From positions 109,009 to 173,008 of the forward strand of contig CAZCZE010000009.1 in the NCBI GenBank assembly GCA_964503125.1: 64,000 nucleotides of DNA, in the 5' to 3' direction. Position 1 is the first letter of the stretch. Each line of letters starts with the position of its first letter. A program made the translations under genes and the position numbers. This document shows, piece after piece, positions 8,757 to 16,642 of this stretch. The notes below the pieces were generated by a model. That model did no database searches. It saw nothing but the letters and a program-made list of their open reading frames with translations, and had not been told where the DNA came from. This DNA comes from FEN-1219 sp964503125. GTDB lineage: Bacteria; Pseudomonadota; Gammaproteobacteria; Steroidobacterales; Rariloculaceae.

Positions 8757-9425
8757 ATGAGAATCGACTTCGTATCCGACGTCGCGTGCCCCTGGTGCGC
8801 GATCGGGCTCAGCGCTCTAGAGCGGGCGCTCGAGCGCATCGGCGACGATGTCGGCGCCGTCGAGCTCCACATGCAGCCGTTCGAGCTCAACCCGGCAATG
8901 CCCGCCGAGGGCGTGAACGCCACCGACTATATGACCGCGAAGTACGGCTTGAGCGCAGAGCAGCTCGCCGTCAATCGCGGGCGCATCGTCGAGCGCGGCG
9001 CCGCCGAGGGCTTCGCGTTCGGGACGCGCACGCACATCTGGAATACCTTCGATGCGCATCGCCTGCTTTTTTGGGCCGGCGCCGAAGGGCCACCGGGCAG
9101 CCAACGCGCGCTCAAGCGCGCCTTGCTCACCGCGTATCACGGCGAAGGGCGAAACCCGGGGGACCGTGACGTGCTGCTGGATCTTGCGGCGCGGGTGGGC
9201 TTGCCCGTCGAGCGTGCGCGCGAGGTGCTCGAACGTGGCGAGTTCGCCGAGCACGTGCGCCAGGCCGAGCGGTTCTGGCAGGAGGCCGGCATCCATTCGG
9301 TGCCGGCCGTCATCGTCGATCGGCGCCACCTGATCGCGGGCGGGCAGCCGAGCGCCGTGTTCGAGCAAGCGCTGCGGCAGATCGCCGCCGAGACCGAAAA
9401 ACCAGAACGAAAGGGGGCTCAATGA
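8757..9425 (+). CDS. DsbA-family (FrnE-like) oxidoreductase
   Basis: A 222-residue protein with a thioredoxin fold and inserted helical domain, of the cytoplasmic FrnE/2-hydroxychromene isomerase-like DsbA branch. The N-terminus MRIDFVSDVACPWC carries the CxxC pair (C11, C14), and the cis-Pro loop is visible in HSVPAVIVDRRHLIAGGQP near residues 180-198. There is no signal peptide, so it probably acts in the cytoplasm on thiols or small substrates. An in-frame GTG at 8703 would add 18 residues that the family lacks, so ATG 8757 is preferred. Its stop overlaps the start of the following arylsulfotransferase-like gene by 4 bp, indicating translational coupling. The physiological substrate is unknown. 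Confidence 0.88.
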   Translation: MRIDFVSDVACPWCAIGLSALERALERIGDDVGAVELHMQPFELNPAMPAEGVNATDYMTAKYGLSAEQLAVNRGRIVERGAAEGFAFGTRTHIWNTFDAHRLLFWAGAEGPPGSQRALKRALLTAYHGEGRNPGDRDVLLDLAARVGLPVERAREVLERGEFAEHVRQAERFWQEAGIHSVPAVIVDRRHLIAGGQPSAVFEQALRQIAAETEKPERKGAQ

Positions 9426-10783
9426 AACGGTCGCTGAGTTTCGGTGCTGTCGTCCTGCTCGCGTTCGCGGCCACGCTGGCCAGCGCCGCGCCGAGCGTCT
9501 ATCCGACGGGCACAACCATCTACGACCCCGCGCGCGCCTGGAGCGGCTACACGGTGTTGTCGCTGCTGCAAACGCGCGCCGTCGTCGTCATCGACATGAA
9601 CGGCAACGTCGTCAAGCGCTGGGAGGGGTTCAACAATTCGGCGGGCGGCCCCGCGCGCATCTTGCCGGGCGGCGTCGTCGTCGCTGCGCAGGGCGCGCAT
9701 CCGCCGCACCAAGAATCGCTCGAGCTCGTGCAGCAGGACTTCAACGGCAACGTTCAGTGGCGTTTCGCGCGCGGCGAGCAGATCACGACGCGCGAAGGCG
9801 AGACCCTATGGTCGGCGCGCCAGCACCACGACTGGCAGCGCGAGGATTTCCCGGCCGGCTACTACAGCCCCGAAGCCACGCCCGCAGCCACGGGCGGCAG
9901 GACGTTGCTGCTCGCGCACGCGAACCGCATGCAACCCGGCGTCGCCGACGTCATGCTCGAGGACGACCGCATCATCGAGATCGACGCCGACGGCACCGTC
10001 CTCTGGGAATGGTTCGCGAGCGACCATATCGACGAGTACGGCTTCGATGACCGCGCGCGCGCCGCAATCGAGTCGGCGGCCGATTTCAGCGCGCAGCGCG
10101 GCAGCTACGACGTGCTGCACATCAATTCCGCGACGTACTTGGGGCCGAACCGCTGGTTCGACTCGGGCGACGAGCGGTTCGCGCCGAACAACGTGATGAT
10201 CAGCAGCCGTCAGGCGAGCTTCATCGCGATCGTGGCTCGCGACGGCTCGATCGCCTGGCGGCTCGGGCCGGACTTCAGCGAATCCGAGGAGCTGCGCAAG
10301 ATTCGGCAGATCATCGGCCAGCACCACGCGCATCTTATCCCTAAGGGGTTGCCCGGGGCTGGCAACGTGCTCGTGTTCGACAACGGCGGTTCCAGCGGCT
10401 ATGGCTTCGACACGCCGATCGCGACGAACGGCGTGGGCGCGCTCGCGCGCGCGACGTCGCGCGTGCTCGAGATCGACCCCGTCACGCTCGAGCTCGTCTG
10501 GTCCTATGCGGCGCCGACGTTCTTCAGCACCAACATCAGCGGCGCGCAGCGGCTCGCGAACGGCAACACGCTCGTCACCGAAGGCGCGCCGGGGCGCGTG
10601 TTCGAGGTGACGACCGACGGCGCGATCGTCTGGGAATACCAAAGCCCCTTCTTCACGGGGCCGCGCACGGGCAACGCCGTCTACCGCGCGTATCGGCTGC
10701 CGTACGCGTGGTTGCCGCAGGTTGCGGCGCCCGAGGAGCAGGCCGTGACACCGCCGGCGCTCGGCGAGTTTCGCGTGCCTTAA
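9422..10783 (+). CDS. Exported arylsulfotransferase (ASST)-like beta-propeller protein
   Basis: A 453-residue secreted protein. Residues 1-22 are a signal peptide with a likely cut after LASA. The body has repeated propeller blades of the type NGNVVKRWEG, NGNVQWRFARGEQ, DGTVLWEWFASDH, DGSIAWRLGPDF and DGAIVWEYQSPF, which is the ASST/aryl-sulfate sulfotransferase family pattern. HHAHLIPKGLPGAGNVLVFD near 300-320 carries the conserved His region, and an upstream HHDW is also present. ASST enzymes move sulfate between phenolic compounds in the periplasm without PAPS; related proteins lack proof of that activity. It follows the FrnE-like gene with a 4-bp overlap. A periplasmic disulfide need would fit that pairing, although the FrnE-like protein has no export signal. 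Confidence 0.82.
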   Translation: MKRSLSFGAVVLLAFAATLASAAPSVYPTGTTIYDPARAWSGYTVLSLLQTRAVVVIDMNGNVVKRWEGFNNSAGGPARILPGGVVVAAQGAHPPHQESLELVQQDFNGNVQWRFARGEQITTREGETLWSARQHHDWQREDFPAGYYSPEATPAATGGRTLLLAHANRMQPGVADVMLEDDRIIEIDADGTVLWEWFASDHIDEYGFDDRARAAIESAADFSAQRGSYDVLHINSATYLGPNRWFDSGDERFAPNNVMISSRQASFIAIVARDGSIAWRLGPDFSESEELRKIRQIIGQHHAHLIPKGLPGAGNVLVFDNGGSSGYGFDTPIATNGVGALARATSRVLEIDPVTLELVWSYAAPTFFSTNISGAQRLANGNTLVTEGAPGRVFEVTTDGAIVWEYQSPFFTGPRTGNAVYRAYRLPYAWLPQVAAPEEQAVTPPALGEFRVP

Positions 10784-10925
10784 CATTTTTTGGACGTCGC
10801 GCAGGCGGCGCGCGGCCAGTGAGACACCGCGTCGGCTGCGGCCCGTTGCAAATAGGGAGGGTTCCGACGAGTATCGAGGCGCGGCGTCGACCGCTCCGTG
10901 TTGTGCCATCGATGAGGAGAATCGT

Positions 10926-11423
10926 ATGAATCGCTTTCGTTGCGCCTGCGCCGCGCTCGGCGTTGGGCTCGTTTCGTTCGGCGCCCCTGCGGCGCCCGAG
11001 TACACGACGATCGAGCTCGAAATCGAGATCGCGAAACCCGCGAGGGAGGTCTGGGCCAAAGTCGGCGGTTATTGCGACATTGCCGCGTGGCTCAACGTCG
11101 ATTGCGCGATCACGTCGGGCGACGGCGGCATGGGCACGGTGCGCGTGCTTGCGGGCGGGCGCGTCACGGAGATCCTCGTCGCGCAGACCGAGCTCTCGTA
11201 CGGCTACACGCAGCCCGTGCGCGAAGGCCAGTTCTACAACCTCTATCACGGCTTCATGGAGGCGCGGCCCGTGACTGCCACCTCGTCCAAGATGATCTAC
11301 ACGCTCGTTTACGACATTTCCGACAAGGTCGACCAGGCTGCGAAGGACGCGGACATCGCGCGTCGGCGCACGATGTTCGAGGGCGCGCTGCAGAACATCA
11401 AGACGATCGCCGAGGCGCCCTGA
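10926..11423 (+). CDS. Exported SRPBCC (START-like) family protein
   Basis: A 165-residue protein with an N-terminal signal sequence (residues 1-22, cut near PAAPEY) followed by a single SRPBCC helix-grip domain: IELEIEIAKPAREVWAKVGG, then a central beta section GTVRVLAGGRVTEILVAQ, and a closing amphipathic helix. Such domains bind hydrophobic ligands or act as cyclases or transfer proteins. GAGGAG a few bases before the ATG is a good ribosome site. The 142-bp gap upstream (10784-10925) shows no clear gene or terminator. It is followed after 16 bp by a DUF885 gene, so the two may be co-transcribed. The ligand is unknown. Confidence 0.78.
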   Translation: MNRFRCACAALGVGLVSFGAPAAPEYTTIELEIEIAKPAREVWAKVGGYCDIAAWLNVDCAITSGDGGMGTVRVLAGGRVTEILVAQTELSYGYTQPVREGQFYNLYHGFMEARPVTATSSKMIYTLVYDISDKVDQAAKDADIARRRTMFEGALQNIKTIAEAP

Positions 11424-11439
11424 GCTCGAGAGACTGGCG

Positions 11440-12729
11440 ATGAAGCGCGCGGGCAGGACGGTGACGCTGGCGGCGGGCGCCGGCTTCGCGTCGTTGGGAT
11501 ATGCGCAAGGGCCGATGAACGAGGTCGCGGAGCAGTACGTCAAGCTCGTGCTCGCGGTCGGCCAGCACGATGCCGATTACGTGGACGCTTACTACGGGCC
11601 GGCGGAATGGCGCACGGCGGCCGAGGCCGGCAAGCAAAGTCTCGACGCGATCGCTCGCGATGCGGACCGCGTGGCTGCCGATCTCGCGTCGCTGCAGCCG
11701 GGCGCCGGCGACGAGCTCGTCATCCTGCGCCACCAATACCTCGTGAAACAGATCGAGTCGCTGCGCGCGCGCGTCGCGATGCTCGGCGGCCGGCGGTTCG
11801 ACTTCGACGCCGAGTCCGAGGCGCTCTACGACGCCGTCGCACCGCAGCACACCGAGGCCGAGTTCGAGTCCGCGCTCGCCGAGCTCGCGCGGCGGCTGCC
11901 GGGCGGGGGGTCGCTGCCCGAGCGTTATGCGGCATTCCGCTCCGAGTTCGTGATACCCAAGGAGCGGCTCGCGGCCGTGTTCGACGCGGCGATTGCCGGC
12001 TGCCGCGAGCGCACGCGCAAGCACATCGAGTTGCCGCGCGACGAAGCGTTCACGCTCGAGTACGTCACCGACAAGAGCTGGAGCGGCTACAACTGGTATC
12101 AAGGCAACTACCGGAGCCTCATCCAGATCAACACCGATTTGCCGATCTTCATCGACCGCGCCGTCGATCTCGCGTGCCACGAGGGTTACCCCGGGCATCA
12201 CGTCTACAACGTGCTGCTCGAGAAGAACCTGGTCCGCGACCGCGGTTGGATCGAGTTCATGGTCTATCCGTTGTTCTCGCCGCAATCGCTGATCGCCGAA
12301 GGCACGGCCAACTTCGGCATCGAGGTGACGTTCGCCGAGGACGAGCGGCGCGAGTTCGAGCGCGACGTGCTATTCCCCGCAGCAGGCCTCGATGCTTCAC
12401 GAGTCGCGGAGTACTACGACCTCGCGAAGCTCGCCGAGCGACTCGCCTACGCCGGCAACGAGGCTGCGCGCCGCTATCGCAACGGCCTCATCGACGCCGC
12501 GGCCGCGGCGGCCTGGCACGAGACCTATGCGCTCATGCCGCCGGCACGCGCGCAGCAGCGCGTACGGTTCATCGATCAGTACGGCGCGTACGTCATCAAT
12601 TACAACCTCGGCAAGGACCTCGTGGCCGCGTACGTCGAGCGGCTCGCGGGCGACGACCCGGAGCGGCGCTGGCGCGAGCTCGAGCGACTCATCTCGTCGC
12701 CGCGCTTGCCCTCGGGACTACGGGAGTAA
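11440..12729 (+). CDS. DUF885 family predicted zinc peptidase, exported
   Basis: A 429-residue protein of the DUF885 group, distantly related to M2/M3-like zinc metallopeptidases. It has a short N-terminal signal-like segment (to about residue 22, AYAQG-type end). The key motif HEGYPGHH lies at residues 247-254, in place of a plain HExxH, and a downstream glutamate in LIAEGTANFG near residue 287 would complete the metal site. The closing part (RFIDQYGAYVINYNLGKDLV) matches the family end. Substrate specificity is not known for the family. It is probably periplasmic and co-transcribed with the SRPBCC gene. A decayed gene follows immediately. Confidence 0.85.
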   Translation: MKRAGRTVTLAAGAGFASLGYAQGPMNEVAEQYVKLVLAVGQHDADYVDAYYGPAEWRTAAEAGKQSLDAIARDADRVAADLASLQPGAGDELVILRHQYLVKQIESLRARVAMLGGRRFDFDAESEALYDAVAPQHTEAEFESALAELARRLPGGGSLPERYAAFRSEFVIPKERLAAVFDAAIAGCRERTRKHIELPRDEAFTLEYVTDKSWSGYNWYQGNYRSLIQINTDLPIFIDRAVDLACHEGYPGHHVYNVLLEKNLVRDRGWIEFMVYPLFSPQSLIAEGTANFGIEVTFAEDERREFERDVLFPAAGLDASRVAEYYDLAKLAERLAYAGNEAARRYRNGLIDAAAAAAWHETYALMPPARAQQRVRFIDQYGAYVINYNLGKDLVAAYVERLAGDDPERRWRELERLISSPRLPSGLRE

Positions 12730-12730
12730 C

Positions 12731-13312
12731 GTGCGCATCGCGCTCGCCTTGGCCACGGCAGTGCTCGCGGCGGCGGCCGTCGCCCAGCAGCCGCTGCCCA
12801 TCGAGAACATTCAACTGCGCGGCGACCGCTTCCGCGGCCTGCACTACCGCGACCTGACGGCCGAGCAGCGCGCCATGCTCTACAACGTCGTCAACAGCGC
12901 GCGCGGTCGGCGATCGATCGCAACAGCTCGGTAACGCGATCCGTTTCTCGTCGGGCCTGTCGGGGGACTGCGCGAGATCGCCACGCTCATGGCCGGACGG
13001 GCCTGGACGTCGACGTACGAGTGGTACGCGCACGCACGCTACGCCGCTGCGCGCAGCAGGCGCTGGCGGGCTCCGCCTGCGCGCTCTGACGACGCGCGCG
13101 GCCGCCAATGCCCGGTCGAAGCCGATCAACGACTTGTGCGCCGATCTCGAAGTGGGCTGTGAGCGCGCCGATCGATGCGTCGTTCCGCGCAGCCGATCGT
13201 GGAGCGCCGCGGCGAATTCCGCGAACCGCGCGGAGCGAAGAAGGGGGGCGTCGCGCCGCTGCCGCGCCCGGCGACGAGCGAATCGCCGCCGCCGGACGTG
13301 GCCGATGCGGTG
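12731..13312 (+). pseudogene. Decayed carboxymuconolactone decarboxylase-like gene
   Basis: A GTG at 12731, one base after the DUF885 stop, opens a signal-peptide-bearing frame that reads PIENIQLRGDRFRGLHYRDL and stops at 12934. The homologous sequence continues in other frames: QQLGNAIRFSSGLS in the frame at 12921, then GLREIATLMAGRAWTS and YEWYAHARYA in the frame at 12964. These segments are the ordered core of carboxymuconolactone decarboxylase/AhpD-like exported proteins, so at least two frameshifts separate them. Further shreds (LCADL near 13138, then a Pro-rich tail) suggest more indels and a deletion up to about 13310. The conserved core is convincing; the 3' limit is approximate. Confidence 0.75.
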
Positions 13313-13615
13313 CTAGTTGACCATTCCCTTCAAGCTCTTAAGCGCCAAAATTCGAACCTTCTTTGAAGCCGGCTTCGCCTTGAAGACGGTCGGCAGTTTG
13401 GTAAACGGGTTGATGCCCTGACGCTCGGGCACCGCGGGCTTCTTCACGACCTTCATCTTGAGGAGCCCCGGCATCGTGAAAAGGCCGGCTCCGCGTAAGC
13501 TGCGGCGGATGACGCCGCTCAAGGAGTCCAACACCTTTCCGACTTCTTTACGGGACAACTTAGTGTCCTTGCAGATCTGAGCAACGATTTCCGACTTCGT
13601 GGGTGCTTTGGCCAT
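13313..13615 (-). CDS. HU-family DNA-binding protein
   Basis: A 100-residue nucleoid-type protein. Residues 1-50 give the helical dimerisation body (TKSEIVAQICKDTKLSRKEV, LDSLSGVIRRSL) and the rest forms the beta arm and C-terminal extension (GLFTMPGLLKMKVVKKPA, GINPFTKLPTVFKAKPASKK). Compared with canonical HU the arm differs and the end is longer and basic; this variant is often found as an extra, non-essential HU-like copy. Start 13615 is fixed by GAGGAG six to seven bases upstream. The longer open frame upstream is unsupported. It is transcribed away from the sulfotransferase promoter region, in the same direction. Confidence 0.9.
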   Translation of the reverse strand: MAKAPTKSEIVAQICKDTKLSRKEVGKVLDSLSGVIRRSLRGAGLFTMPGLLKMKVVKKPAVPERQGINPFTKLPTVFKAKPASKKVRILALKSLKGMVN

Positions 13616-13723
13616 TCTCGACTCCTCGGTGGGTGGGAAAAATGCAGGAAAACCCGCGTTTTTGTGGATGCCGGCGAAACATACCACAAGCGCGCGCGGA
13701 AGGGTCTCCGTTTTTGGCGGGAC

Positions 13724-14962
13724 TCAGCGCTCGGCGCGCACGGCGATCTGAAACCGTTCGCAGTAGCTTCGAAACCGGGCAATCTCGGTGGCGCGACTCA
13801 AGCCAAACTGCTCGAGTGTGTAGCTATGCACACCATGTTTGTTTTTCGGATTGGCGGCGAGAAATCTCTCCATCGCTGCGCGCGCGTCCATCGTGAGCGG
13901 CCACCCGAGAAAATCGTAGACGCGCTCGACGGTGCCGAGTGGGTCGCTCTCGATCGCGCCGAAGTCGACGTCGAGAAACTGCGCCGCGGGTGCGCGGTCG
14001 CGCACGGCGAGGAAGCGGTCGAGCGCCCGCGCCCAGCGGTCGGCCCAGTCGACTGCGATCGCGTGCGGATCCGCGGCGTCGCTGAACGCTTTGCGCAGCA
14101 CCGTCGCATGGCTCGCCATCGAGGCGATGACGCGCGTGGGATCGCGGTGCGTGTGCACGATGCGTGCGTCGGGATAGCGCTCGAGCAGGCCCGCGAGCGC
14201 GAACAGGTGCCCCGGCGCCTTGAGCACCCAGCGCGACCCCAAGCTTTTCGCTTGCAGGTGCTGCAAGAGGCGCCGGTGAAAATCGAAGCCGAGCGTCTGC
14301 GGCGCCTCCTCGAGCCAGTCCTGATACGAGCGCACATCGTGAGTCGTGTGGAACTGGATGCTCATGAACACCTGTGCGGTGATGGCGATGCACTCCTGCG
14401 GCAGGTCCGGCGCGATCGGGTGGATGCGCATGAACTCCGGCGCCAGGCGATTGGCCCAGGCGAGCCGCTTGCCGGTCTCCGTCCGCGCGCGCTCGACGTC
14501 CAAAGGCGTGCGTGTGGCCGCGGGGAACATGACTTCCCAGGTCGCGGGTGCGCGATTGCCCAAGTCCTCGCTGAGCAGCCCGTGCAGATGTGTCGTGCCC
14601 GTGCGCGGCAAGCCGATGATGAACACGGGCGACTCGATGCGCTGCTGCTCGATCGCGGCACTGGCGGCGCGCTCGGCCTCCATGCGCAGCAGGTTGTCGA
14701 GCAAGCTGACCATGAGCTCGCGCGCCGTGATGCGTCCGAGCGTCGTGAGCCGCGCCTCGTCGCGATACGATTTCAGCAACCGCTCGAGTGGCCCCGCGAA
14801 ATCCCACGCGCCGTAATCGCTGCTTCCGGCGCGCGACCGCGCGGCGCGGTACAGGCTCTCGAGATCGAGAGCCGGCTTCTCTACGCCGAGCCGGCGCAGC
14901 GCGCCGCCGCTCAGGTTCAATGCACGGACCGCGCCGCTGACGCAGGTCTGCGAGAAGCTCAT
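13724..14962 (-). CDS. PAPS-dependent sulfotransferase family protein
   Basis: A 412-residue protein of the bacterial Sulfotransf_3-like family, which moves sulfate from PAPS to hydroxyl groups of small molecules or lipids. The 5'-phosphosulfate loop is clear at residues 117-130 (GLPRTGTTHLHGLLS), and the 3'-phosphate binding region is near 270-285 (IVHTHRDPTRVIASMAS). WVLKAPGHLFAL near 245-257 is also typical. It has no signal peptide. The acceptor is unknown. Lipid or sterol-like hydroxyls are one possibility given the nearby isoprenoid island, but that is speculation. It is divergent from apt, with 64 bp between the two starts. Confidence 0.85.
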   Translation of the reverse strand: MSFSQTCVSGAVRALNLSGGALRRLGVEKPALDLESLYRAARSRAGSSDYGAWDFAGPLERLLKSYRDEARLTTLGRITARELMVSLLDNLLRMEAERAASAAIEQQRIESPVFIIGLPRTGTTHLHGLLSEDLGNRAPATWEVMFPAATRTPLDVERARTETGKRLAWANRLAPEFMRIHPIAPDLPQECIAITAQVFMSIQFHTTHDVRSYQDWLEEAPQTLGFDFHRRLLQHLQAKSLGSRWVLKAPGHLFALAGLLERYPDARIVHTHRDPTRVIASMASHATVLRKAFSDAADPHAIAVDWADRWARALDRFLAVRDRAPAAQFLDVDFGAIESDPLGTVERVYDFLGWPLTMDARAAMERFLAANPKNKHGVHSYTLEQFGLSRATEIARFRSYCERFQIAVRAER

Positions 14963-15026
14963 CGGTGGAAAAAGGGTTTGCTACTATGCGACGCGGCATT
15001 GTCGCAGAGGAGCTTCGGACCCAGCA

Positions 15027-15548
15027 ATGAGCCCGCTCGACATCAAGGCACTGATCGTCGACGTGCCGGATTTTCCGAAGCCCGGCATCGTGTTCAAGGA
15101 CATTACGCCGGTGCTCGCCAACCCTAAGGCGTTGGCCGCGGTCATCGAGCGGTTCGCAGAGCACGCCGCCGCGTTGCGTGCGGAAGGCGTGCTCGCCATC
15201 GAATCGCGCGGTTTCATTTTCGGTGCGCCGCTCGCGCAGCGCCTCGAGTTGCCGCTGCAGCTCGTGCGCAAACGCGGCAAGCTGCCGCGCGCCGCGCTCA
15301 CGGCACGCTACGAGCTCGAGTACGGCTTCGATCATCTCGAAGTGCACGCCGATGCGATGCGCGCCGGCGGCCGCTATCTCATCGTCGACGACGTGATCGC
15401 AACGGGCGGCACGGCCGCGGCCGTCGCCGGGCTCGTCGCGCAGCAGAACGCGAGCGTCGCGGGCTGCCTCTTCCTCATCGAGCTCACGTTCTTGCGCGGT
15501 CGCGACAAGCTGCCCGGGCTCGACGTCTTCAGCCTCATCAAGTACTGA
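15027..15548 (+). CDS. apt: Adenine phosphoribosyltransferase
   Basis: This enzyme salvages adenine by joining it to PRPP to give AMP in the cytoplasm. The 173-residue length is normal. The N-terminus DVPDFPKPGIVFKDITPVL and IESRGFIFGAPLA are diagnostic of apt, and the PRPP loop is YLIVDDVIATGGTA near residues 117-131. The ATG at 15027 follows AGGAGCTTC. The gene is monocistronic, with the 127-nt palindromic element beginning 3 bp after the stop codon and ispA facing it on the other side. Confidence 0.97.
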   Translation: MSPLDIKALIVDVPDFPKPGIVFKDITPVLANPKALAAVIERFAEHAAALRAEGVLAIESRGFIFGAPLAQRLELPLQLVRKRGKLPRAALTARYELEYGFDHLEVHADAMRAGGRYLIVDDVIATGGTAAAVAGLVAQQNASVAGCLFLIELTFLRGRDKLPGLDVFSLIKY

Positions 15549-15551
15549 AGA

Positions 15552-15678
15552 GAATTTCGCACCGCGTGCGAAGGCCTCGTCCCGAGACCGTCGGCGCACA
15601 GGGATGTGCGCCGCCGAGCCGCAGGGATGCACTTCCGGCGTGTCTCGGGACGAGGCCTTCGCGCGCGGTGCGAAATTC
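15552..15678 (+). repeat. 127-nt palindromic structured element, copy 1
   Basis: The element has two 37-nt arms, 15552-15588 and 15642-15678, complementary at 36 positions with one U-G wobble at position 16 when read on the plus strand. The 53-nt interior holds CGGCGCAC (15592-15599) pairing with GTGCGCCG (15606-15613) around the loop AGGGAT, then a second AGGGAT on a short GC stem. A homologous copy sits at 28054-28180 in reverse orientation, with 12 arm differences all compensated and 46 of 53 interior bases identical. It fills the gap between convergent apt and ispA, where it could also end transcription from either side. It has no T-tract and no coding capacity. Confidence 0.9.
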
Positions 15679-15690
15679 GGGCGGCACCAG

Positions 15691-16596
15691 TCAGTTTTGG
15701 CGGGTGAGGATGAACTCGGAGAGCCAGAGGAGGGCGTTGGCGCGGTCGCCGAGTGAGCGCAGCGCCGTCACGGCGCGCTCGTGCGTTTCGGCGGCGCGAC
15801 GCCGTGCGCCCTCGATGCCGAGCGTCGAGGGGTAGGTCGATTTGGCGTTGCCGGCGTCGCTCTGCACGTTCTTGCCGAGCGTCGCCGTGTCCTGCTCCAC
15901 CTCGAGCAGATCGTCGCGAATCTGGAACGTAAGGCCTATCTCGCTCGCGAACGCATCGAGATTGGCGCGCTCGCGCGGAGCGAGCCCGCCGAGCTCGCTC
16001 GGCATCATGATCGCCGCGCGTATGAGCGCGCCCGTCTTGCCGCGGTGGATGCGCTCGAGGTCGCGCTCGTCGACGCGCTGGCCTTCGGCTTCCATGTCGA
16101 GCGACTGACCGCCGACCATGCCCGCGGGGCCGGCGGCGCGTGCGAGCCAGGCGACGATCTGCACTTGCGCTTGCGGCTGCGCCGCGAGCGACGCGTCGCT
16201 GGCTAGCACTTCGAATGCCAACGCTTGCAGCGCGTCGCCGGCGAGGATCGCCGTCGCTTCGTCGAACTGGCGATGCGTCGTAGGCCGGCCGCGTCGCAGG
16301 TCGTCGTCGTCCATCGCGGGCAGGTCGTCGTGGACGAGCGAGTAGGCGTGAATGAGCTCGACGGCCGCCGCGATCGCGTCGAGCGAATCCTCGGCCGCGG
16401 CGTTGAGCTCGCCGCTCGCGTAGACGAGCAACGGCCGGACGCGCTTGCCGCCGCCGAGCACGGAATAACGCAGCGCTTCGAGCAGTCTATCGGGGATGTC
16501 GCCGCCTTGCAGGACCGTGGCGAGCTTTGCGTCGACTCTGCGGCGGTAGTGGTCGAGACGCTGCGCGAACGCGTCCGCGGAGGCCCGTGTTATCAT
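15691..16596 (-). CDS. ispA: Farnesyl diphosphate synthase (short-chain polyprenyl synthase)
   Basis: This enzyme condenses IPP with DMAPP and geranyl diphosphate to farnesyl diphosphate, the C15 precursor of squalene. The 301-residue protein has the first Asp-rich motif HAYSLVHDDLPAMDDDDLRRG around residues 83-103 (DDxxxxD at 90-96) and the second in FQIRDDLLEVEQD near 225-236. KTGALIRAA near 187-195 is also conserved. Aromatic Tyr five residues before the first motif, as in E. coli IspA, fits a C15 product. Start 16596 gives the normal family length; the 28 extra upstream codons overlap the divergent squalene synthase. The divergent gap is only 46 bp, so regulation of the two genes may be shared. 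Confidence 0.94.
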   Translation of the reverse strand: MITRASADAFAQRLDHYRRRVDAKLATVLQGGDIPDRLLEALRYSVLGGGKRVRPLLVYASGELNAAAEDSLDAIAAAVELIHAYSLVHDDLPAMDDDDLRRGRPTTHRQFDEATAILAGDALQALAFEVLASDASLAAQPQAQVQIVAWLARAAGPAGMVGGQSLDMEAEGQRVDERDLERIHRGKTGALIRAAIMMPSELGGLAPRERANLDAFASEIGLTFQIRDDLLEVEQDTATLGKNVQSDAGNAKSTYPSTLGIEGARRRAAETHERAVTALRSLGDRANALLWLSEFILTRQN

Positions 16597-16642
16597 CGCG
16601 GGCCATCCTAACACCGAAACGGCGCGCCCGGCGCGAGCCCTC

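Noticed and set aside
8817..11059. Long minus-strand frames opposite the DsbA-like and arylsulfotransferase genes
   Set aside because: Translations are Arg/Ala/His-rich without family motifs, and the plus-strand genes have clear motifs.
15549..15690. Reading the 127-nt elements as simple rho-independent terminators or insertion-sequence ends
   Set aside because: There is no U-tract after either arm, no target-site duplication or transposase nearby, and the conserved interior hairpins exceed what a terminator needs; a termination side effect remains possible.
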